Source: Sideroxydans sp. (GTDB taxonomy: Bacteria > Pseudomonadota > Gammaproteobacteria > Burkholderiales > Gallionellaceae). From it: 64,000 nucleotides of DNA. Under the pieces are notes generated by a model that saw nothing but the letters and a program-made list of their open reading frames with translations, was not told the DNA's origin and made no database searches. The position numbers and the translations under genes were made by a program. This document shows positions 38,621 through 46,335 of the stretch, piece after piece; position 1 is the stretch's first letter; every line of letters begins with the position of its first letter. The stretch is from contig WGNQ01000006.1 of the NCBI GenBank assembly GCA_016124455.1, positions 48,490 to 112,489 of the forward strand, given 5' to 3'.

Positions 38621-38649
38621 AAACCCCGCGCCGAGATGGCGTGGGGTTT
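38621..38649 (+). terminator. Hairpin between cytochrome genes, possible terminator or processing site
   Basis: A 12-bp stem (38621-38632 with 38638-38649, one G-T pair) with a five-base loop. It lacks a clear T run, so it may reduce rather than end transcription from the dihaem cytochrome gene into the next one. Confidence 0.5.
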
Positions 38650-38694
38650 ATGGTTTCTGGCAGCAAAAAACGTGGTGTTGGAGGATGTTTCTGC

Positions 38695-39291
38695 ATGGCA
38701 ACTGGTGGTCTCAAGCTGGGCGAAAAGATATTGTTGGGAGTTGTGGCGCTGATTTGCGTGTTTGCTGTGGTGAGTTTCGTCATGCTGGAAGTCTTGCGTG
38801 CGCATTCGGACAAACCTTTGTACCCGGTGACCACACACTTTGATTTTTCTGCTGAAGGTCTGCGTGGTGGCGTAATCTTCCGTAAAATGGAATGCAAGTC
38901 TTGTCACAAAGCCGTGCAAAACGGCACGAATATGGGGCTGGACTTGGATGGTATTGGGTCGAAAAGAAGCTTTAACTATCTCTTCAATTTCTTGAAAAAT
39001 CCAGAGGCGACTTACGCGTCAAAAACCATAGATCATGGTTCGGCACCCAAGGAGGCGGCCTATGTGGCCGAATTGCCTGAGGCTGATTTGCATGCTCTGG
39101 CGACATTCCTTTCCGAATTGCGTGCATCACGGGGGTCGGCTGATGCGCCATTGCCGCCCGGCAAGTCGGGCTTTATTGACGAAATGGTAAAGGTCTGGGC
39201 TCCTGGTAGCTGGAAGTCCGAGTTTCATGATATTCGCCAGGATGAGAAATCAGACAAGAAAGGAGCCGCAAGTGATGCAGCAGGCAAATGA
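38695..39291 (+). CDS. Membrane-anchored monohaem cytochrome c (NorC/CcoO-like)
   Basis: A 198-residue protein with an N-terminal membrane anchor (about residues 11-33, GEKILLGVVALICVFAVV) and a periplasmic cytochrome domain with CKSCH at residues 67-71. The anchor-plus-one-haem layout resembles NorC and CcoO. Its N-terminus (GEKxxLG) recalls the monohaem cytochrome at 46982. The ATG at 38695 follows GGAGGATGTTTCTGC. The 3' end overlaps the CcoN-fragment gene by 17 bp, so the two are likely partners. Confidence 0.88.
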   Translation: MATGGLKLGEKILLGVVALICVFAVVSFVMLEVLRAHSDKPLYPVTTHFDFSAEGLRGGVIFRKMECKSCHKAVQNGTNMGLDLDGIGSKRSFNYLFNFLKNPEATYASKTIDHGSAPKEAAYVAELPEADLHALATFLSELRASRGSADAPLPPGKSGFIDEMVKVWAPGSWKSEFHDIRQDEKSDKKGAASDAAGK

Positions 39292-39787
39292 GCCTTGGGC
39301 TCAGGATAAAGAATATACCAAGTACACATTGTGGTTCATTTACATGTGTATTGTTTACAGCATTATCGGGTTTTCCTGGGGGGCGCTGATGGGAGGTATT
39401 CCGGTGTTCAGGCATTTCGTTGATACGGCACCGCATGGCCGCCTGATTCTGCTGGGGCACGGGCATATAAATTTGCTGGGATGGGTTGAAATGGCCATAT
39501 TTGGCGCGCTCTATTTCGTTATTCCCAGGCTGGTGCGTCGCCCGATATATAGTATGCGTCTGGTTAAGGTGCATTTCTGGACGCACAATTTTGGCCTGCT
39601 GGGGATGGTGACTTTCTTTTGTCTGGCTGGCGCCATCGGCGGCTATGATGTTAGCGATGAAGTGGCGGCGGTGGTTAATCATTTGATGGCGGCTGTGGGA
39701 ATATTCGGCACCTTGGTTTTGTCGGCAAATATTATCTGGGGATACAATCTGTTTCGGACGTGTGCAGGTTGGGAAAAACGGATATGA
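39275..39787 (+). CDS. Four-helix CcoN-fragment-like membrane protein, copy A
   Basis: A 170-residue protein with four hydrophobic helices. The stretch from residue 27 to 85 (IIGFSWGALMGG, then LLGHGHINLLGWVEMAIFGALYFVIPRL, cited in part) aligns by eye with helices I-II of the CcoN-like protein at 43066 (VHVHAVIFGW...YITPAL). His62 would match the low-spin haem ligand of CcoN. Further His residues lie at 64, 100, 104 and 136. The HH copper site and HxH of helix X are absent, so this is not a complete oxidase. A haem b electron-transfer subunit is a reasonable guess. ATG 39275 follows AGGAG. Confidence 0.78.
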   Translation: MQQANEPWAQDKEYTKYTLWFIYMCIVYSIIGFSWGALMGGIPVFRHFVDTAPHGRLILLGHGHINLLGWVEMAIFGALYFVIPRLVRRPIYSMRLVKVHFWTHNFGLLGMVTFFCLAGAIGGYDVSDEVAAVVNHLMAAVGIFGTLVLSANIIWGYNLFRTCAGWEKRI

Positions 39788-40296
39788 ATATAAAGCGCTG
39801 GCCTATTATGCTGGTTTGCTGTGTCGCGATGAGTCTTTATGGTTGCGACGATCGGCTTGCTGGCGGTCTGAAGAAAGGGGAGCTTGCTCCCCGCCTGCAA
39901 ACAAAGACGCTGGCGGATGTGAACGGTGACTTTTCCAGGATTACCACATATCGACAGCCCGATGCGCGCATGTATCAATACTCTCTGGATAAGGCGCTGG
40001 CGCTCGGCAAGCCTATTGTGCTGGAGTTTGCCACTCCTGGACATTGTACGGTCTGTGACGGGCAGTTGCAGATCGTGAAGGCATTGCTGGAAAAGTATCA
40101 ATCGGAAGTGCTGTTTCTGCATATGGATCAATATGAAAATCCGGAGGCATTCAAGGCGTATCGGGTAGAAGGCGATCCTTGGACCTTTATTATTGATAAC
40201 AAGGGTATTGTTCGTTTTCAGCGAGCAGGAAGCATGTTGTATGGCGAGCTTGACCAGGCGATCAAGAACGAATTGATATCAGAGTCCGCGGGTTAG
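39784..40296 (+). CDS. Thioredoxin-like lipoprotein with CTVC active site
   Basis: A 170-residue protein with a lipoprotein signal ending in SLYGC (about residue 20). A thioredoxin fold follows with LEFATPGHCTVCDGQL, redox motif CTVC at residues 88-91, and the cis-Pro region GDPWTFIIDNKG. It is membrane-tethered in the periplasm. It could keep haem-binding or copper-site cysteines reduced during oxidase assembly, the role of SenC/TlpA-like proteins in other oxidase clusters. It overlaps the preceding gene by 4 bp (ATGA), so coupling is likely. Confidence 0.83.
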   Translation: MNIKRWPIMLVCCVAMSLYGCDDRLAGGLKKGELAPRLQTKTLADVNGDFSRITTYRQPDARMYQYSLDKALALGKPIVLEFATPGHCTVCDGQLQIVKALLEKYQSEVLFLHMDQYENPEAFKAYRVEGDPWTFIIDNKGIVRFQRAGSMLYGELDQAIKNELISESAG

Positions 40297-40303
40297 TCAG
40301 ATC

Positions 40304-40756
40304 ATGGTCGGGGATCGCTTCACTCTTGTGCAGGATCGCAAAGGGATGCTGTGGGATTTGTTATTGTACGTCCCCACGGTAACGGCCTTGCTGTCAATGG
40401 CGGCCAAGTTCTGGTATGGCGGCGATGCCAATCTGGCGTACCTGTTGCTCTTTCTGGGCAGTTTCTTCTTCATGACTGGCGCGAATCGTATTCTCAAGAC
40501 GAGATTGATGATATTGCCATCGGCGCCCGTTGCTATCGAGGTAAACGATAAGCACTCGGTCGGTTTGGGCTTGCGCAATGGGGAGAGACTGGACTTGGTG
40601 GCAGATTTGCGCTTTTACCCGGATTACAGTGGCCGCACTTTTGGTATCGCCGGTCTGGATGGGGTGGGGCGGCGGATGCAATTTGTTTTTCACAAGGGGC
40701 AATTCCCCAGCGCCCAAGAATATCAACGCATTGTCGATATATTGGGGAAAGCCTAG
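40304..40756 (+). CDS. Unknown two-helix membrane protein
   Basis: A 150-residue protein with two adjacent hydrophobic helices (about residues 15-32 and 42-60) and a C-terminal soluble beta-rich domain (EVNDKHSVGLGLRNGERLDLV onwards). It resembles the layout of membrane-anchored PH-like domains but no signature is clear. Eight bp after the thioredoxin-like gene, it is the last gene of this set. It converges with the 485-residue membrane protein. Confidence 0.6.
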   Translation: MVGDRFTLVQDRKGMLWDLLLYVPTVTALLSMAAKFWYGGDANLAYLLLFLGSFFFMTGANRILKTRLMILPSAPVAIEVNDKHSVGLGLRNGERLDLVADLRFYPDYSGRTFGIAGLDGVGRRMQFVFHKGQFPSAQEYQRIVDILGKA

Positions 40757-40795
40757 CCCTTCCCTCGACCGTCGCAGGCTGTTTCGTGGCGTTCG

Positions 40796-42253
40796 TTACT
40801 TTTCCGGTGTGCCTGCATTCTCATTGCTGTGCTGGATATGCAAGATTACGCCACCCGGTTGTAATGAGGTGGTTTCCATGGCGTTGCCCAGCAAGGAAAG
40901 ATTGCGCGCGAGCGCGAGGTTTTCTGTCTTCTTGGGATCGAGTAATAAATGAGTGATGCCGTGCAGCATATTGAGTTGTGCTGAGGGATCCTTTGCGGCT
41001 GGAGGTAAGGGCAGGGTGTCGCATTTGCATGCAATCATGGTACGACTTGGCCACTGGCTGGCTACCCGTATGCGTTCGATTTTCCTGTTTCCACCTTCGT
41101 CTTGTGCTGCGCGACGAGCATCCTCCGCCTTTTCTGCCATTGCCTTAATCAGGTCATCTTGGGCGGACAGTGCTCCATTTTTGTGCATTTCATAGTGATT
41201 TCGATCCGCGTGCATAAACAGGGTGGAGAAAACCAGAATGAGAAGCAGGGCTGCTCCGCGTTGTTGCACGAAGCCGGCTGACTGGTTGTTGCGCAACAGT
41301 AGCGGGAGGCCGTAGTACAAAATTATGCAGAGGCCGATTAAACTCCAAGCCTGGTCGCCAAGAAGCAACCCAATGGCCAGGGCGCCCAGAAAGGTGCGAC
41401 CGATGAACTCTGCCAGAATACTCCGCCATTGTTTGATAATTACAAAAGCAAGTAAAAGCAGCATCACTATGCCTGTTGCGATGCGATAGCTGGCGCCGTC
41501 ATCTGCATGTATGGCGTGGTTGGGTAGCAGAATTTCGCCTAGGCTTGCTATCGGATTCTGGAGCCACTCCAGTCCGGCCCAGCCCATGCTGATGATCAGC
41601 ATAAGCAGGACGGTGAAGCTGATGCCTATAAGAAAATATTTCTGCTGTTTGAGGTCCAGCGGCTCGGTGCGCCATGACCACAATAAAATCAGAGGGTAGG
41701 CTAGCCCCGCAGGATGCAGGCTTACGCTGAAGGCACAAATGAACAACTGCGCAAAATACCATCCGCCAAACGATTTGGGATTGGCTCGATAAGTTTTGTC
41801 TATCCATGCGCCAGTTGCAAAGGCGGCGAGCAAGTAGACACCGGGAGCTAGGGCGTCTATCTGGGTGAGCACCGCTGGGGAAATAATCAGCAGGCCGGTG
41901 GCGAGCAGAGCCGATTCTGCGTCGGTACTTTGGCGTTTCCAGCAATATAGTAACCAGGCGGTCATGGCTAATAACAAAATGGTCAGCACTTTTGCGGCAA
42001 AAATATTGCCGGTCCAGAGGAATCCGGTGGGCAGGAAAAGGAGTGTGCGTAAATCGGGGGTGCCAAAAGTCACAACCGAGCTGGCCACTTGGTCTGCAAT
42101 TGACCAGGTCAGCAAAAGAGCTTTGGCTGCGCCTTCGTTCAAGCCATATGGGTCGTGACGCAGCAGAAGGAGGGTTAGGCTTGCCCAGAGAGCCAGGGCG
42201 AAATATCCCCGGTAATGAGTGGGGATGCGCGACATCAGTTTGTTGTTATTCAT
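40796..42253 (-). CDS. Polytopic membrane protein, glycosyltransferase-like, function unknown
   Basis: A 485-residue protein with about ten to eleven helices and a soluble C-terminal domain (about residues 350-485). The general GT-C-like arrangement resembles oligosaccharyl or mannosyl transferase-type proteins, but I see no clear DxD/DE catalytic motif in the first loop (HDPYGLNEGAAKALL). It is the only minus-strand gene between the two oxidase sub-operons. Its promoter region faces that of the oxidase operon across 348 bp. No link to respiration is evident. Confidence 0.55.
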   Translation of the reverse strand: MNNNKLMSRIPTHYRGYFALALWASLTLLLLRHDPYGLNEGAAKALLLTWSIADQVASSVVTFGTPDLRTLLFLPTGFLWTGNIFAAKVLTILLLAMTAWLLYCWKRQSTDAESALLATGLLIISPAVLTQIDALAPGVYLLAAFATGAWIDKTYRANPKSFGGWYFAQLFICAFSVSLHPAGLAYPLILLWSWRTEPLDLKQQKYFLIGISFTVLLMLIISMGWAGLEWLQNPIASLGEILLPNHAIHADDGASYRIATGIVMLLLLAFVIIKQWRSILAEFIGRTFLGALAIGLLLGDQAWSLIGLCIILYYGLPLLLRNNQSAGFVQQRGAALLLILVFSTLFMHADRNHYEMHKNGALSAQDDLIKAMAEKAEDARRAAQDEGGNRKIERIRVASQWPSRTMIACKCDTLPLPPAAKDPSAQLNMLHGITHLLLDPKKTENLALARNLSLLGNAMETTSLQPGGVILHIQHSNENAGTPEK

Positions 42254-42427
42254 GTTTTGGGTAAAGGTATGGTTCGATTGTCGGCCAGATTTGAATAGCT
42301 ACACATATAGTAAAATTATAGCGCGTTTGGTAAATATTTCTTCGACTATGCTTTGAAGAATTTATTGGGCTGCAATTGAAGTTAAAGTGGGTTAAAAAGG
42401 TCGGCTATTCCAATAGGGAATTAATTC

Positions 42428-42457
42428 TTGACAATGCTATATACGCAGTCATATGAT
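42428..42457 (+). promoter_or_regulatory. Strong candidate sigma70 promoter of the oxidase operon
   Basis: A perfect -35 TTGACA (42428-42433) and TATGAT -10 (42452-42457) with an 18-bp spacer, in the 348-bp divergent gap 42254-42601. The rest of the gap is AT-rich. I saw no clear FNR-type palindrome or other gene in it. The leader to the first oxidase gene would be about 140 nt. Confidence 0.75.
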
Positions 42458-42601
42458 ACCGCGAGTTTCGCTCCAGCGACGTATTTTGGCGTGATGCCGG
42501 GGTATGTGGAGGTCGTTGTTGCTGAATAAGAAATTAGATTTATTCGTAGATTTGGCAAGTGGGGTCTGTTTCCAATTTGGTTTAAAACGGAGGGGGGGGA
42601 A

Positions 42602-42880
42602 ATGCAAAAAAAATCGTTAACGTCGCGTGCTTTCTGGGTGACGATAATTGCAGGGATGGTCACCGGCATGGGTAATGGTAGCGTGTTTGGTGCGGCGCTG
42701 ATGTGTCTGCTGGGGCGTGGGGAATTCAATGACTGGGGTGGTTGGTTCGGTGCTGCTTATGATCCGTCAACCTTCACTGGTTTCATCGATGCATGCATGA
42801 TTTTGTTTGGTCTCATGTATGTCGTAATTATGGTGGTTGGCTTGAAGCGCCATGACGCGCTTGAAAAAGCCGCTGCATAA
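42602..42880 (+). CDS. Small two-helix membrane protein, first gene of oxidase operon
   Basis: A 92-residue protein with two hydrophobic helices (about residues 9-32 and 60-82) separated by a polar loop GRGEFNDWGGWFGAAYDPSTF. The start follows CGGAGGGGGGGAA. It is encoded first after the strong promoter. No family is recognised. Position and size suggest a structural or assembly subunit of the oxidase. Confidence 0.68.
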   Translation: MQKKSLTSRAFWVTIIAGMVTGMGNGSVFGAALMCLLGRGEFNDWGGWFGAAYDPSTFTGFIDACMILFGLMYVVIMVVGLKRHDALEKAAA

Positions 42881-42905
42881 AATTCAATTTCAGGAGGAAT
42901 GAATT

Positions 42906-42995
42906 ATGGCAACTATAGCGGGATTGCTGGGAATGCTGTTGGCGTTTTCTAGTATGGTGCTTTCGTGGTACCTGTTTACGCCAAAGAAAAAATAA
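42906..42995 (+). CDS. Single-helix microprotein (29 aa)
   Basis: A 29-residue ORF with an excellent AGGAGGAATGAATT site. It is one membrane helix (AGLLGMLLAFSSMVLSWYLF) with a basic end TPKKK, giving a cytoplasmic C-terminus by the positive-inside rule. CcoQ- or CcoM-like stabilising subunits of cbb3 oxidases have this form. It lies 70 bp upstream of the catalytic subunit gene. Too short for homology; the case rests on the ribosome-binding site and context. Confidence 0.68.
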   Translation: MATIAGLLGMLLAFSSMVLSWYLFTPKKK

Positions 42996-43065
42996 TTCCC
43001 AATTGAAATGCGCTAATTGCGGTAGTTATTAAGCCTGTTCAGGGCCTAAATGAGGAGATTTTAGA

Positions 43066-44472
43066 ATGCTCAAGTATTTATTTGCCAAAAATGAGGATAT
43101 CCCGGCCGGGTCGGCGGCGGTGTATTGGGGGTTCTCCGCCATTGTCTGGTTTGTAATTGGAACCGGGTTGGGGTCTTTTAATGCGGCTAAACTCGCTTTC
43201 CCGGATTTCGTGACGGGGAGTGAGTTTTTTGCATTTGGTCATATGCGTCAGGTGCATGTCCATGCGGTAATTTTTGGCTGGATTTCGATGGCGTTTGGTA
43301 TGGCCATGATGTACATCACGCCGGCGTTGGGTAACACCAGGCTGTGGTCCGAGAAGCTGGGTGTGTGGAACGCGTTCCTGTGGAACGTTGGTCTGTCGCT
43401 GGGGCTGACCCTGCTTTGGGCTGGTTTGACATCTGGTCGGGAATATTCGGACTTTATCTGGCCGATCGATCTGTTTATCGCCGTCTTCATGGCGCTGCCG
43501 CTGGCGATCAACGTGTGGATGACTATCCTGACCCGTCGTACGCAAGGTATTTATACGACCAACTGGTTCTTTGCGGCGGCCACCTTTATGGTGATCATCG
43601 TTTTCCTGACAGGCAATCTGCCGGAATTCTTCCACCTTACCGGGTTGACTGAGGCATATCTGACTTGGTGGTTTGCGCACAATGTGCTCGGTCTGTGGAT
43701 TACTCCTGTGGCCGCAGCGATTGCGTATTACACCATTCCGAAGGTGACGGGCAATCCGTTGTATTCGCACCGTATTGGTCACTTGCATTTCTGGTCCGTG
43801 GTTGTGTTTTACTCCACACCTGCGGCGCACCATCTGATGTCGGCTCCGTTGCCCGAGTGGCTGAAGTCCTTCGCCTCGGTGGAGGGTGTGCTGATTCTGG
43901 TTCCGGCCATTGCCTTCGTGTCCAACATTCTGCTGACCATGCAGGGCAAGTGGAACATGTTTGTTGAGAACCTGGAAATTCGTTTCACTGTAACCGGTGT
44001 GTTACTGGCGATTCCGCTGAACATGCAGGGTGGTTTCCAGCAAACTCGTGCGATTAACTGGTACATCCATGGTACAGGCTGGATTGTGGCGCACGCCCAC
44101 TTGGCGCTGTTGGGTTTCTCGACATTCCTGGAAGCTGCCGCGGTTTATCTTGGTCTGCAAAGCCTGATGAAGCGGAAACTGTATTCCTTGACGCTGGGTA
44201 ATATGCATTTCTGGTTGTTGTTGATTGGTTTCAGTATTTACTGGATTTCCATGACGATTGCTGGCCTCATCCAGGGGGCCGGTAAGATCTATGAGGTGCC
44301 GTACATTGATGTTGTGATCGCTGAGCACCCCTATATGATCGCTCGTTGGATTGGCGGAACCTTGGTGTTCATCTCGAACATTATCTGGCTCTATAACATG
44401 TGGATGACTGCCCGCGTTGGAACGATTGTTCCGGTTGGTCGTATGCCGCATGAAATGGCTTACGAGCGCTAA
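43066..44472 (+). CDS. cbb3-like (C-family) haem-copper oxidase catalytic subunit I, CcoN-like
   Basis: A 468-residue protein, about 12 helices. Ligand set by comparison with P. stutzeri CcoN: His64 (low-spin haem), CuB ligands His205 (WWFAHNVLGLW), His255 and His256 (PAAHHLM), cross-link Tyr249, haem b3 His343 and haem b His345 (VAHAHLALLG). Spacings H205-Y249 (44) and Y249-H255 (6) equal those of CcoN. The Tyr argues for O2 reduction, not a NorB-type NO reductase. Residue 321 is Gln (MQGG) where CcoN has conserved Glu323 (FEGP). It precedes the CcoO-like gene by 29 bp. Confidence 0.92.
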   Translation: MLKYLFAKNEDIPAGSAAVYWGFSAIVWFVIGTGLGSFNAAKLAFPDFVTGSEFFAFGHMRQVHVHAVIFGWISMAFGMAMMYITPALGNTRLWSEKLGVWNAFLWNVGLSLGLTLLWAGLTSGREYSDFIWPIDLFIAVFMALPLAINVWMTILTRRTQGIYTTNWFFAAATFMVIIVFLTGNLPEFFHLTGLTEAYLTWWFAHNVLGLWITPVAAAIAYYTIPKVTGNPLYSHRIGHLHFWSVVVFYSTPAAHHLMSAPLPEWLKSFASVEGVLILVPAIAFVSNILLTMQGKWNMFVENLEIRFTVTGVLLAIPLNMQGGFQQTRAINWYIHGTGWIVAHAHLALLGFSTFLEAAAVYLGLQSLMKRKLYSLTLGNMHFWLLLIGFSIYWISMTIAGLIQGAGKIYEVPYIDVVIAEHPYMIARWIGGTLVFISNIIWLYNMWMTARVGTIVPVGRMPHEMAYER

Positions 44473-44501
44473 TCTAACAGCAGCGGAATGGGAGAATAAT
44501 T

Positions 44502-45440
44502 ATGAATTTTAGAGAGTATAAAATTGGTGCCAGGATGTTTGGCTTTGCTCTTGGCGGATCGATGTGTATTACTCTGTTCCTGCCCAGCTTCGATTTCAGG
44601 TCTGCGGTTTCGACAGAGACTGCACTGGACAAGCAGCTTACGGCAGGCTGGGAAACCGGCTGGAACGTATATGATCCGCTCATGCTGGGTCATAACAAAC
44701 CGCTGAAGGTGTTGGTCAAGACCGATCCTAAAAGTGGCCAGCCGCTGGCAGAGGCAACATATGCTTATGTTTACAATGTTGGCACGCCTTTGCCGAATGG
44801 TATTGACCATCCTGACAACTTGGGTGAGTCGGTTGAAAAGCTGAGCGAGACAAAAGGGCAGATCGGTCAGAAGACTGCTAATGGTACGGTTTATCTGATC
44901 AAGCATGAAGGTAACGTTCCTTATATCGAGAATGCCACGGCAACGATGGGTTGGACTCCCGATATGGTGATGAAGGGCGCTTCCGACAGTGACATTTCCC
45001 ACGCGGGGGCAGGTAAGACGCTGTTTGTTCGTGAGGGTTGCTGGTGGTGTCATACACTGTTGCCGGAGCAGACGCAGGACTGGCAGGTGTTTGGTGCTCC
45101 GCCGATGCTGGGTGACTTCAACGGCGAATCGCCAACGGCTTTCGGTTCCGACCGGAAAGCCCCTGACTTGCTGCACGTTGGTTCACGCAACTCGTCTAGG
45201 GAGTGGATGATGCTCCACTTCTTCAACCCGCGTCTGGTGCAGCCGCATTCCATCATGCCTCGTTTTGACTATCTGTGGGGTAAAGTGGATGCCAATGGTC
45301 AGAAAATCGATTATGCGAAATGGCGTACTGAGTATGACGAATATCATGCCGGCAAGCGCATCGATCCGCCAGATGTGCCTATGTACGCGAAGAATAGTGA
45401 GATTCGCGACTTGATCGATTTCATGTTAAGTCTTAAATAA
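44502..45440 (+). CDS. CcoO-like monohaem cytochrome c subunit II
   Basis: A 312-residue protein, much longer than typical CcoO (about 200). It has one N-terminal membrane helix (about residues 10-28) and an extra periplasmic stretch (about residues 35-165). The CcoO-like core follows: REGCWWCHTLLPE with haem site CWWCH at residues 180-184, SDRKAPDLLHVGSRNSSREWMMLHFFNPR and SIMPRFDYLW, which matches CcoO's GPDLARVG...PRSVMP region. The Met in SIMP is the probable axial ligand. It would pass electrons to the CcoN-like haems. ATG follows GGAGAATAATT. Confidence 0.9.
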   Translation: MNFREYKIGARMFGFALGGSMCITLFLPSFDFRSAVSTETALDKQLTAGWETGWNVYDPLMLGHNKPLKVLVKTDPKSGQPLAEATYAYVYNVGTPLPNGIDHPDNLGESVEKLSETKGQIGQKTANGTVYLIKHEGNVPYIENATATMGWTPDMVMKGASDSDISHAGAGKTLFVREGCWWCHTLLPEQTQDWQVFGAPPMLGDFNGESPTAFGSDRKAPDLLHVGSRNSSREWMMLHFFNPRLVQPHSIMPRFDYLWGKVDANGQKIDYAKWRTEYDEYHAGKRIDPPDVPMYAKNSEIRDLIDFMLSLK

Positions 45441-45456
45441 TTAGGGGGACGATACA

Positions 45457-46083
45457 ATGGCTTGGGTAATGGATCAGCCGCTGGTCACTTTGAGTGATAC
45501 AGCTAAAGTTGAAAAAGATAAAGTGCTGTGGGAAGCCGAAGACTTGGGCGGAATTACTGAGGACAACAATCGCGTCCCGGTGCCTATCGTCTGGCTCTTG
45601 TTGTTGACAGTGTTGACTGCGTTTGCGATTACTTTCCCGCTGTGGGGGCAGCGCCCAAATGCGGCGATCTATGTCGACTACGTTAAGGCCATGGATGAGC
45701 CGGATGTCAAGGCTGCCAAGAATGATGCGGATGCAATGGCACGGATTGTGGCCAAGTATCGAAGCGGCCCGAATCAGGCTTTGCTTGAACGCCATCCGCT
45801 GACCATGGATGATCTGCGTCAGATTGCGCCACAGATTAAGGCACTGGAAAAAGAGGGTGTTGATTTGCGCGAATACAACGTTGTCGGCCCGGATGTGGTG
45901 CTGGCCAACTTTGAAGGTAATTACCGTGCTGACGGTACCCGTATTCGCCTGCAGCCATGGTGGGATAAAGGCTACACAATCGACATTTTCTATGTGATCG
46001 CCTTCTTTCTTGGTGTGACCATGACGATTAAGCGTCTGCCGCCATCCACATGGCAGCCGGTACACGGGCACGAGCATAAATAA
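45457..46083 (+). CDS. Two-helix oxidase-operon membrane protein with long periplasmic insert (FPxWGxRP family, long form)
   Basis: A 208-residue protein with helix 1 at about residues 45-66 and helix 2 near residues 176-193. Between them lies a soluble segment of about 105 residues. The motif FPLWGQRPN closes helix 1. A shorter relative at 53763 has FPFWGNRPG at the same place and a similar second helix but almost no insert. No CxxCH is present, so it is not a CcoP. It occupies the position where ccoQ/ccoP would follow ccoO. A structural subunit is likely. Confidence 0.72.
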   Translation: MAWVMDQPLVTLSDTAKVEKDKVLWEAEDLGGITEDNNRVPVPIVWLLLLTVLTAFAITFPLWGQRPNAAIYVDYVKAMDEPDVKAAKNDADAMARIVAKYRSGPNQALLERHPLTMDDLRQIAPQIKALEKEGVDLREYNVVGPDVVLANFEGNYRADGTRIRLQPWWDKGYTIDIFYVIAFFLGVTMTIKRLPPSTWQPVHGHEHK

Positions 46084-46119
46084 GTAACTGGTTGCAGTTA
46101 TTAGCTAAAGGAGTTAAGC

Positions 46120-46254
46120 ATGATTGATCTTGATTACGGTCCGTACGCGGTTGCAATTACCATTGGGCTCGCATTTGTTGTGCCTTTTGTATATGGCATT
46201 TTTGTGGATCACTATGATAAACGGACCCCGCAAATTCGAAGCAAGCATCAGTAA
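46120..46254 (+). CDS. Single-helix microprotein (44 aa)
   Basis: A 44-residue ORF with an AAAGGAGTTAAGC site. One helix (YAVAITIGLAFVVPFVYGIFV) then a charged cytoplasmic tail DHYDKRTPQIRSKHQ. It is the last gene before a clear terminator, so it closes the oxidase core operon (42602-46254). It could correspond functionally to CcoQ. Sequence alone gives no family. Confidence 0.68.
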   Translation: MIDLDYGPYAVAITIGLAFVVPFVYGIFVDHYDKRTPQIRSKHQ

Positions 46255-46280
46255 GCTGCAGATTTTGTTGGCTAAATAAA

Positions 46281-46317
46281 GCATGCCGCGCCGCTCAAGT
46301 GCGGCATGCTTTTTTTA
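46281..46317 (+). terminator. Rho-independent terminator closing the oxidase core operon
   Basis: A perfect 9-bp stem (46281-46289 with 46301-46309), an 11-base loop and seven or more T residues. Confidence 0.9.
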
Positions 46318-46335
46318 TAAGGAACAAGTTTCAAG

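Noticed and set aside
42434..42529. 31-codon ORF starting within the oxidase promoter
   Set aside because: It begins between the -35 and -10 elements, so could not be translated from that promoter, and lacks a ribosome-binding site and a membrane helix.
42254..42601. FNR/ANR binding site controlling the oxidase operon
   Set aside because: I looked for TTGAT-N4-ATCAA on both strands in this gap and saw none, although low-oxygen control would be expected for a cbb3-type enzyme.
43066..44472. NorB-type nitric oxide reductase identity for the CcoN-like protein
   Set aside because: The monohaem partner invites it, but the cross-link Tyr and the CcoN-like helix VI His are present, and the NorB-specific Glu residues (HLWVEG type) are absent. 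O2 reduction is more likely, though NO activity is not excluded.
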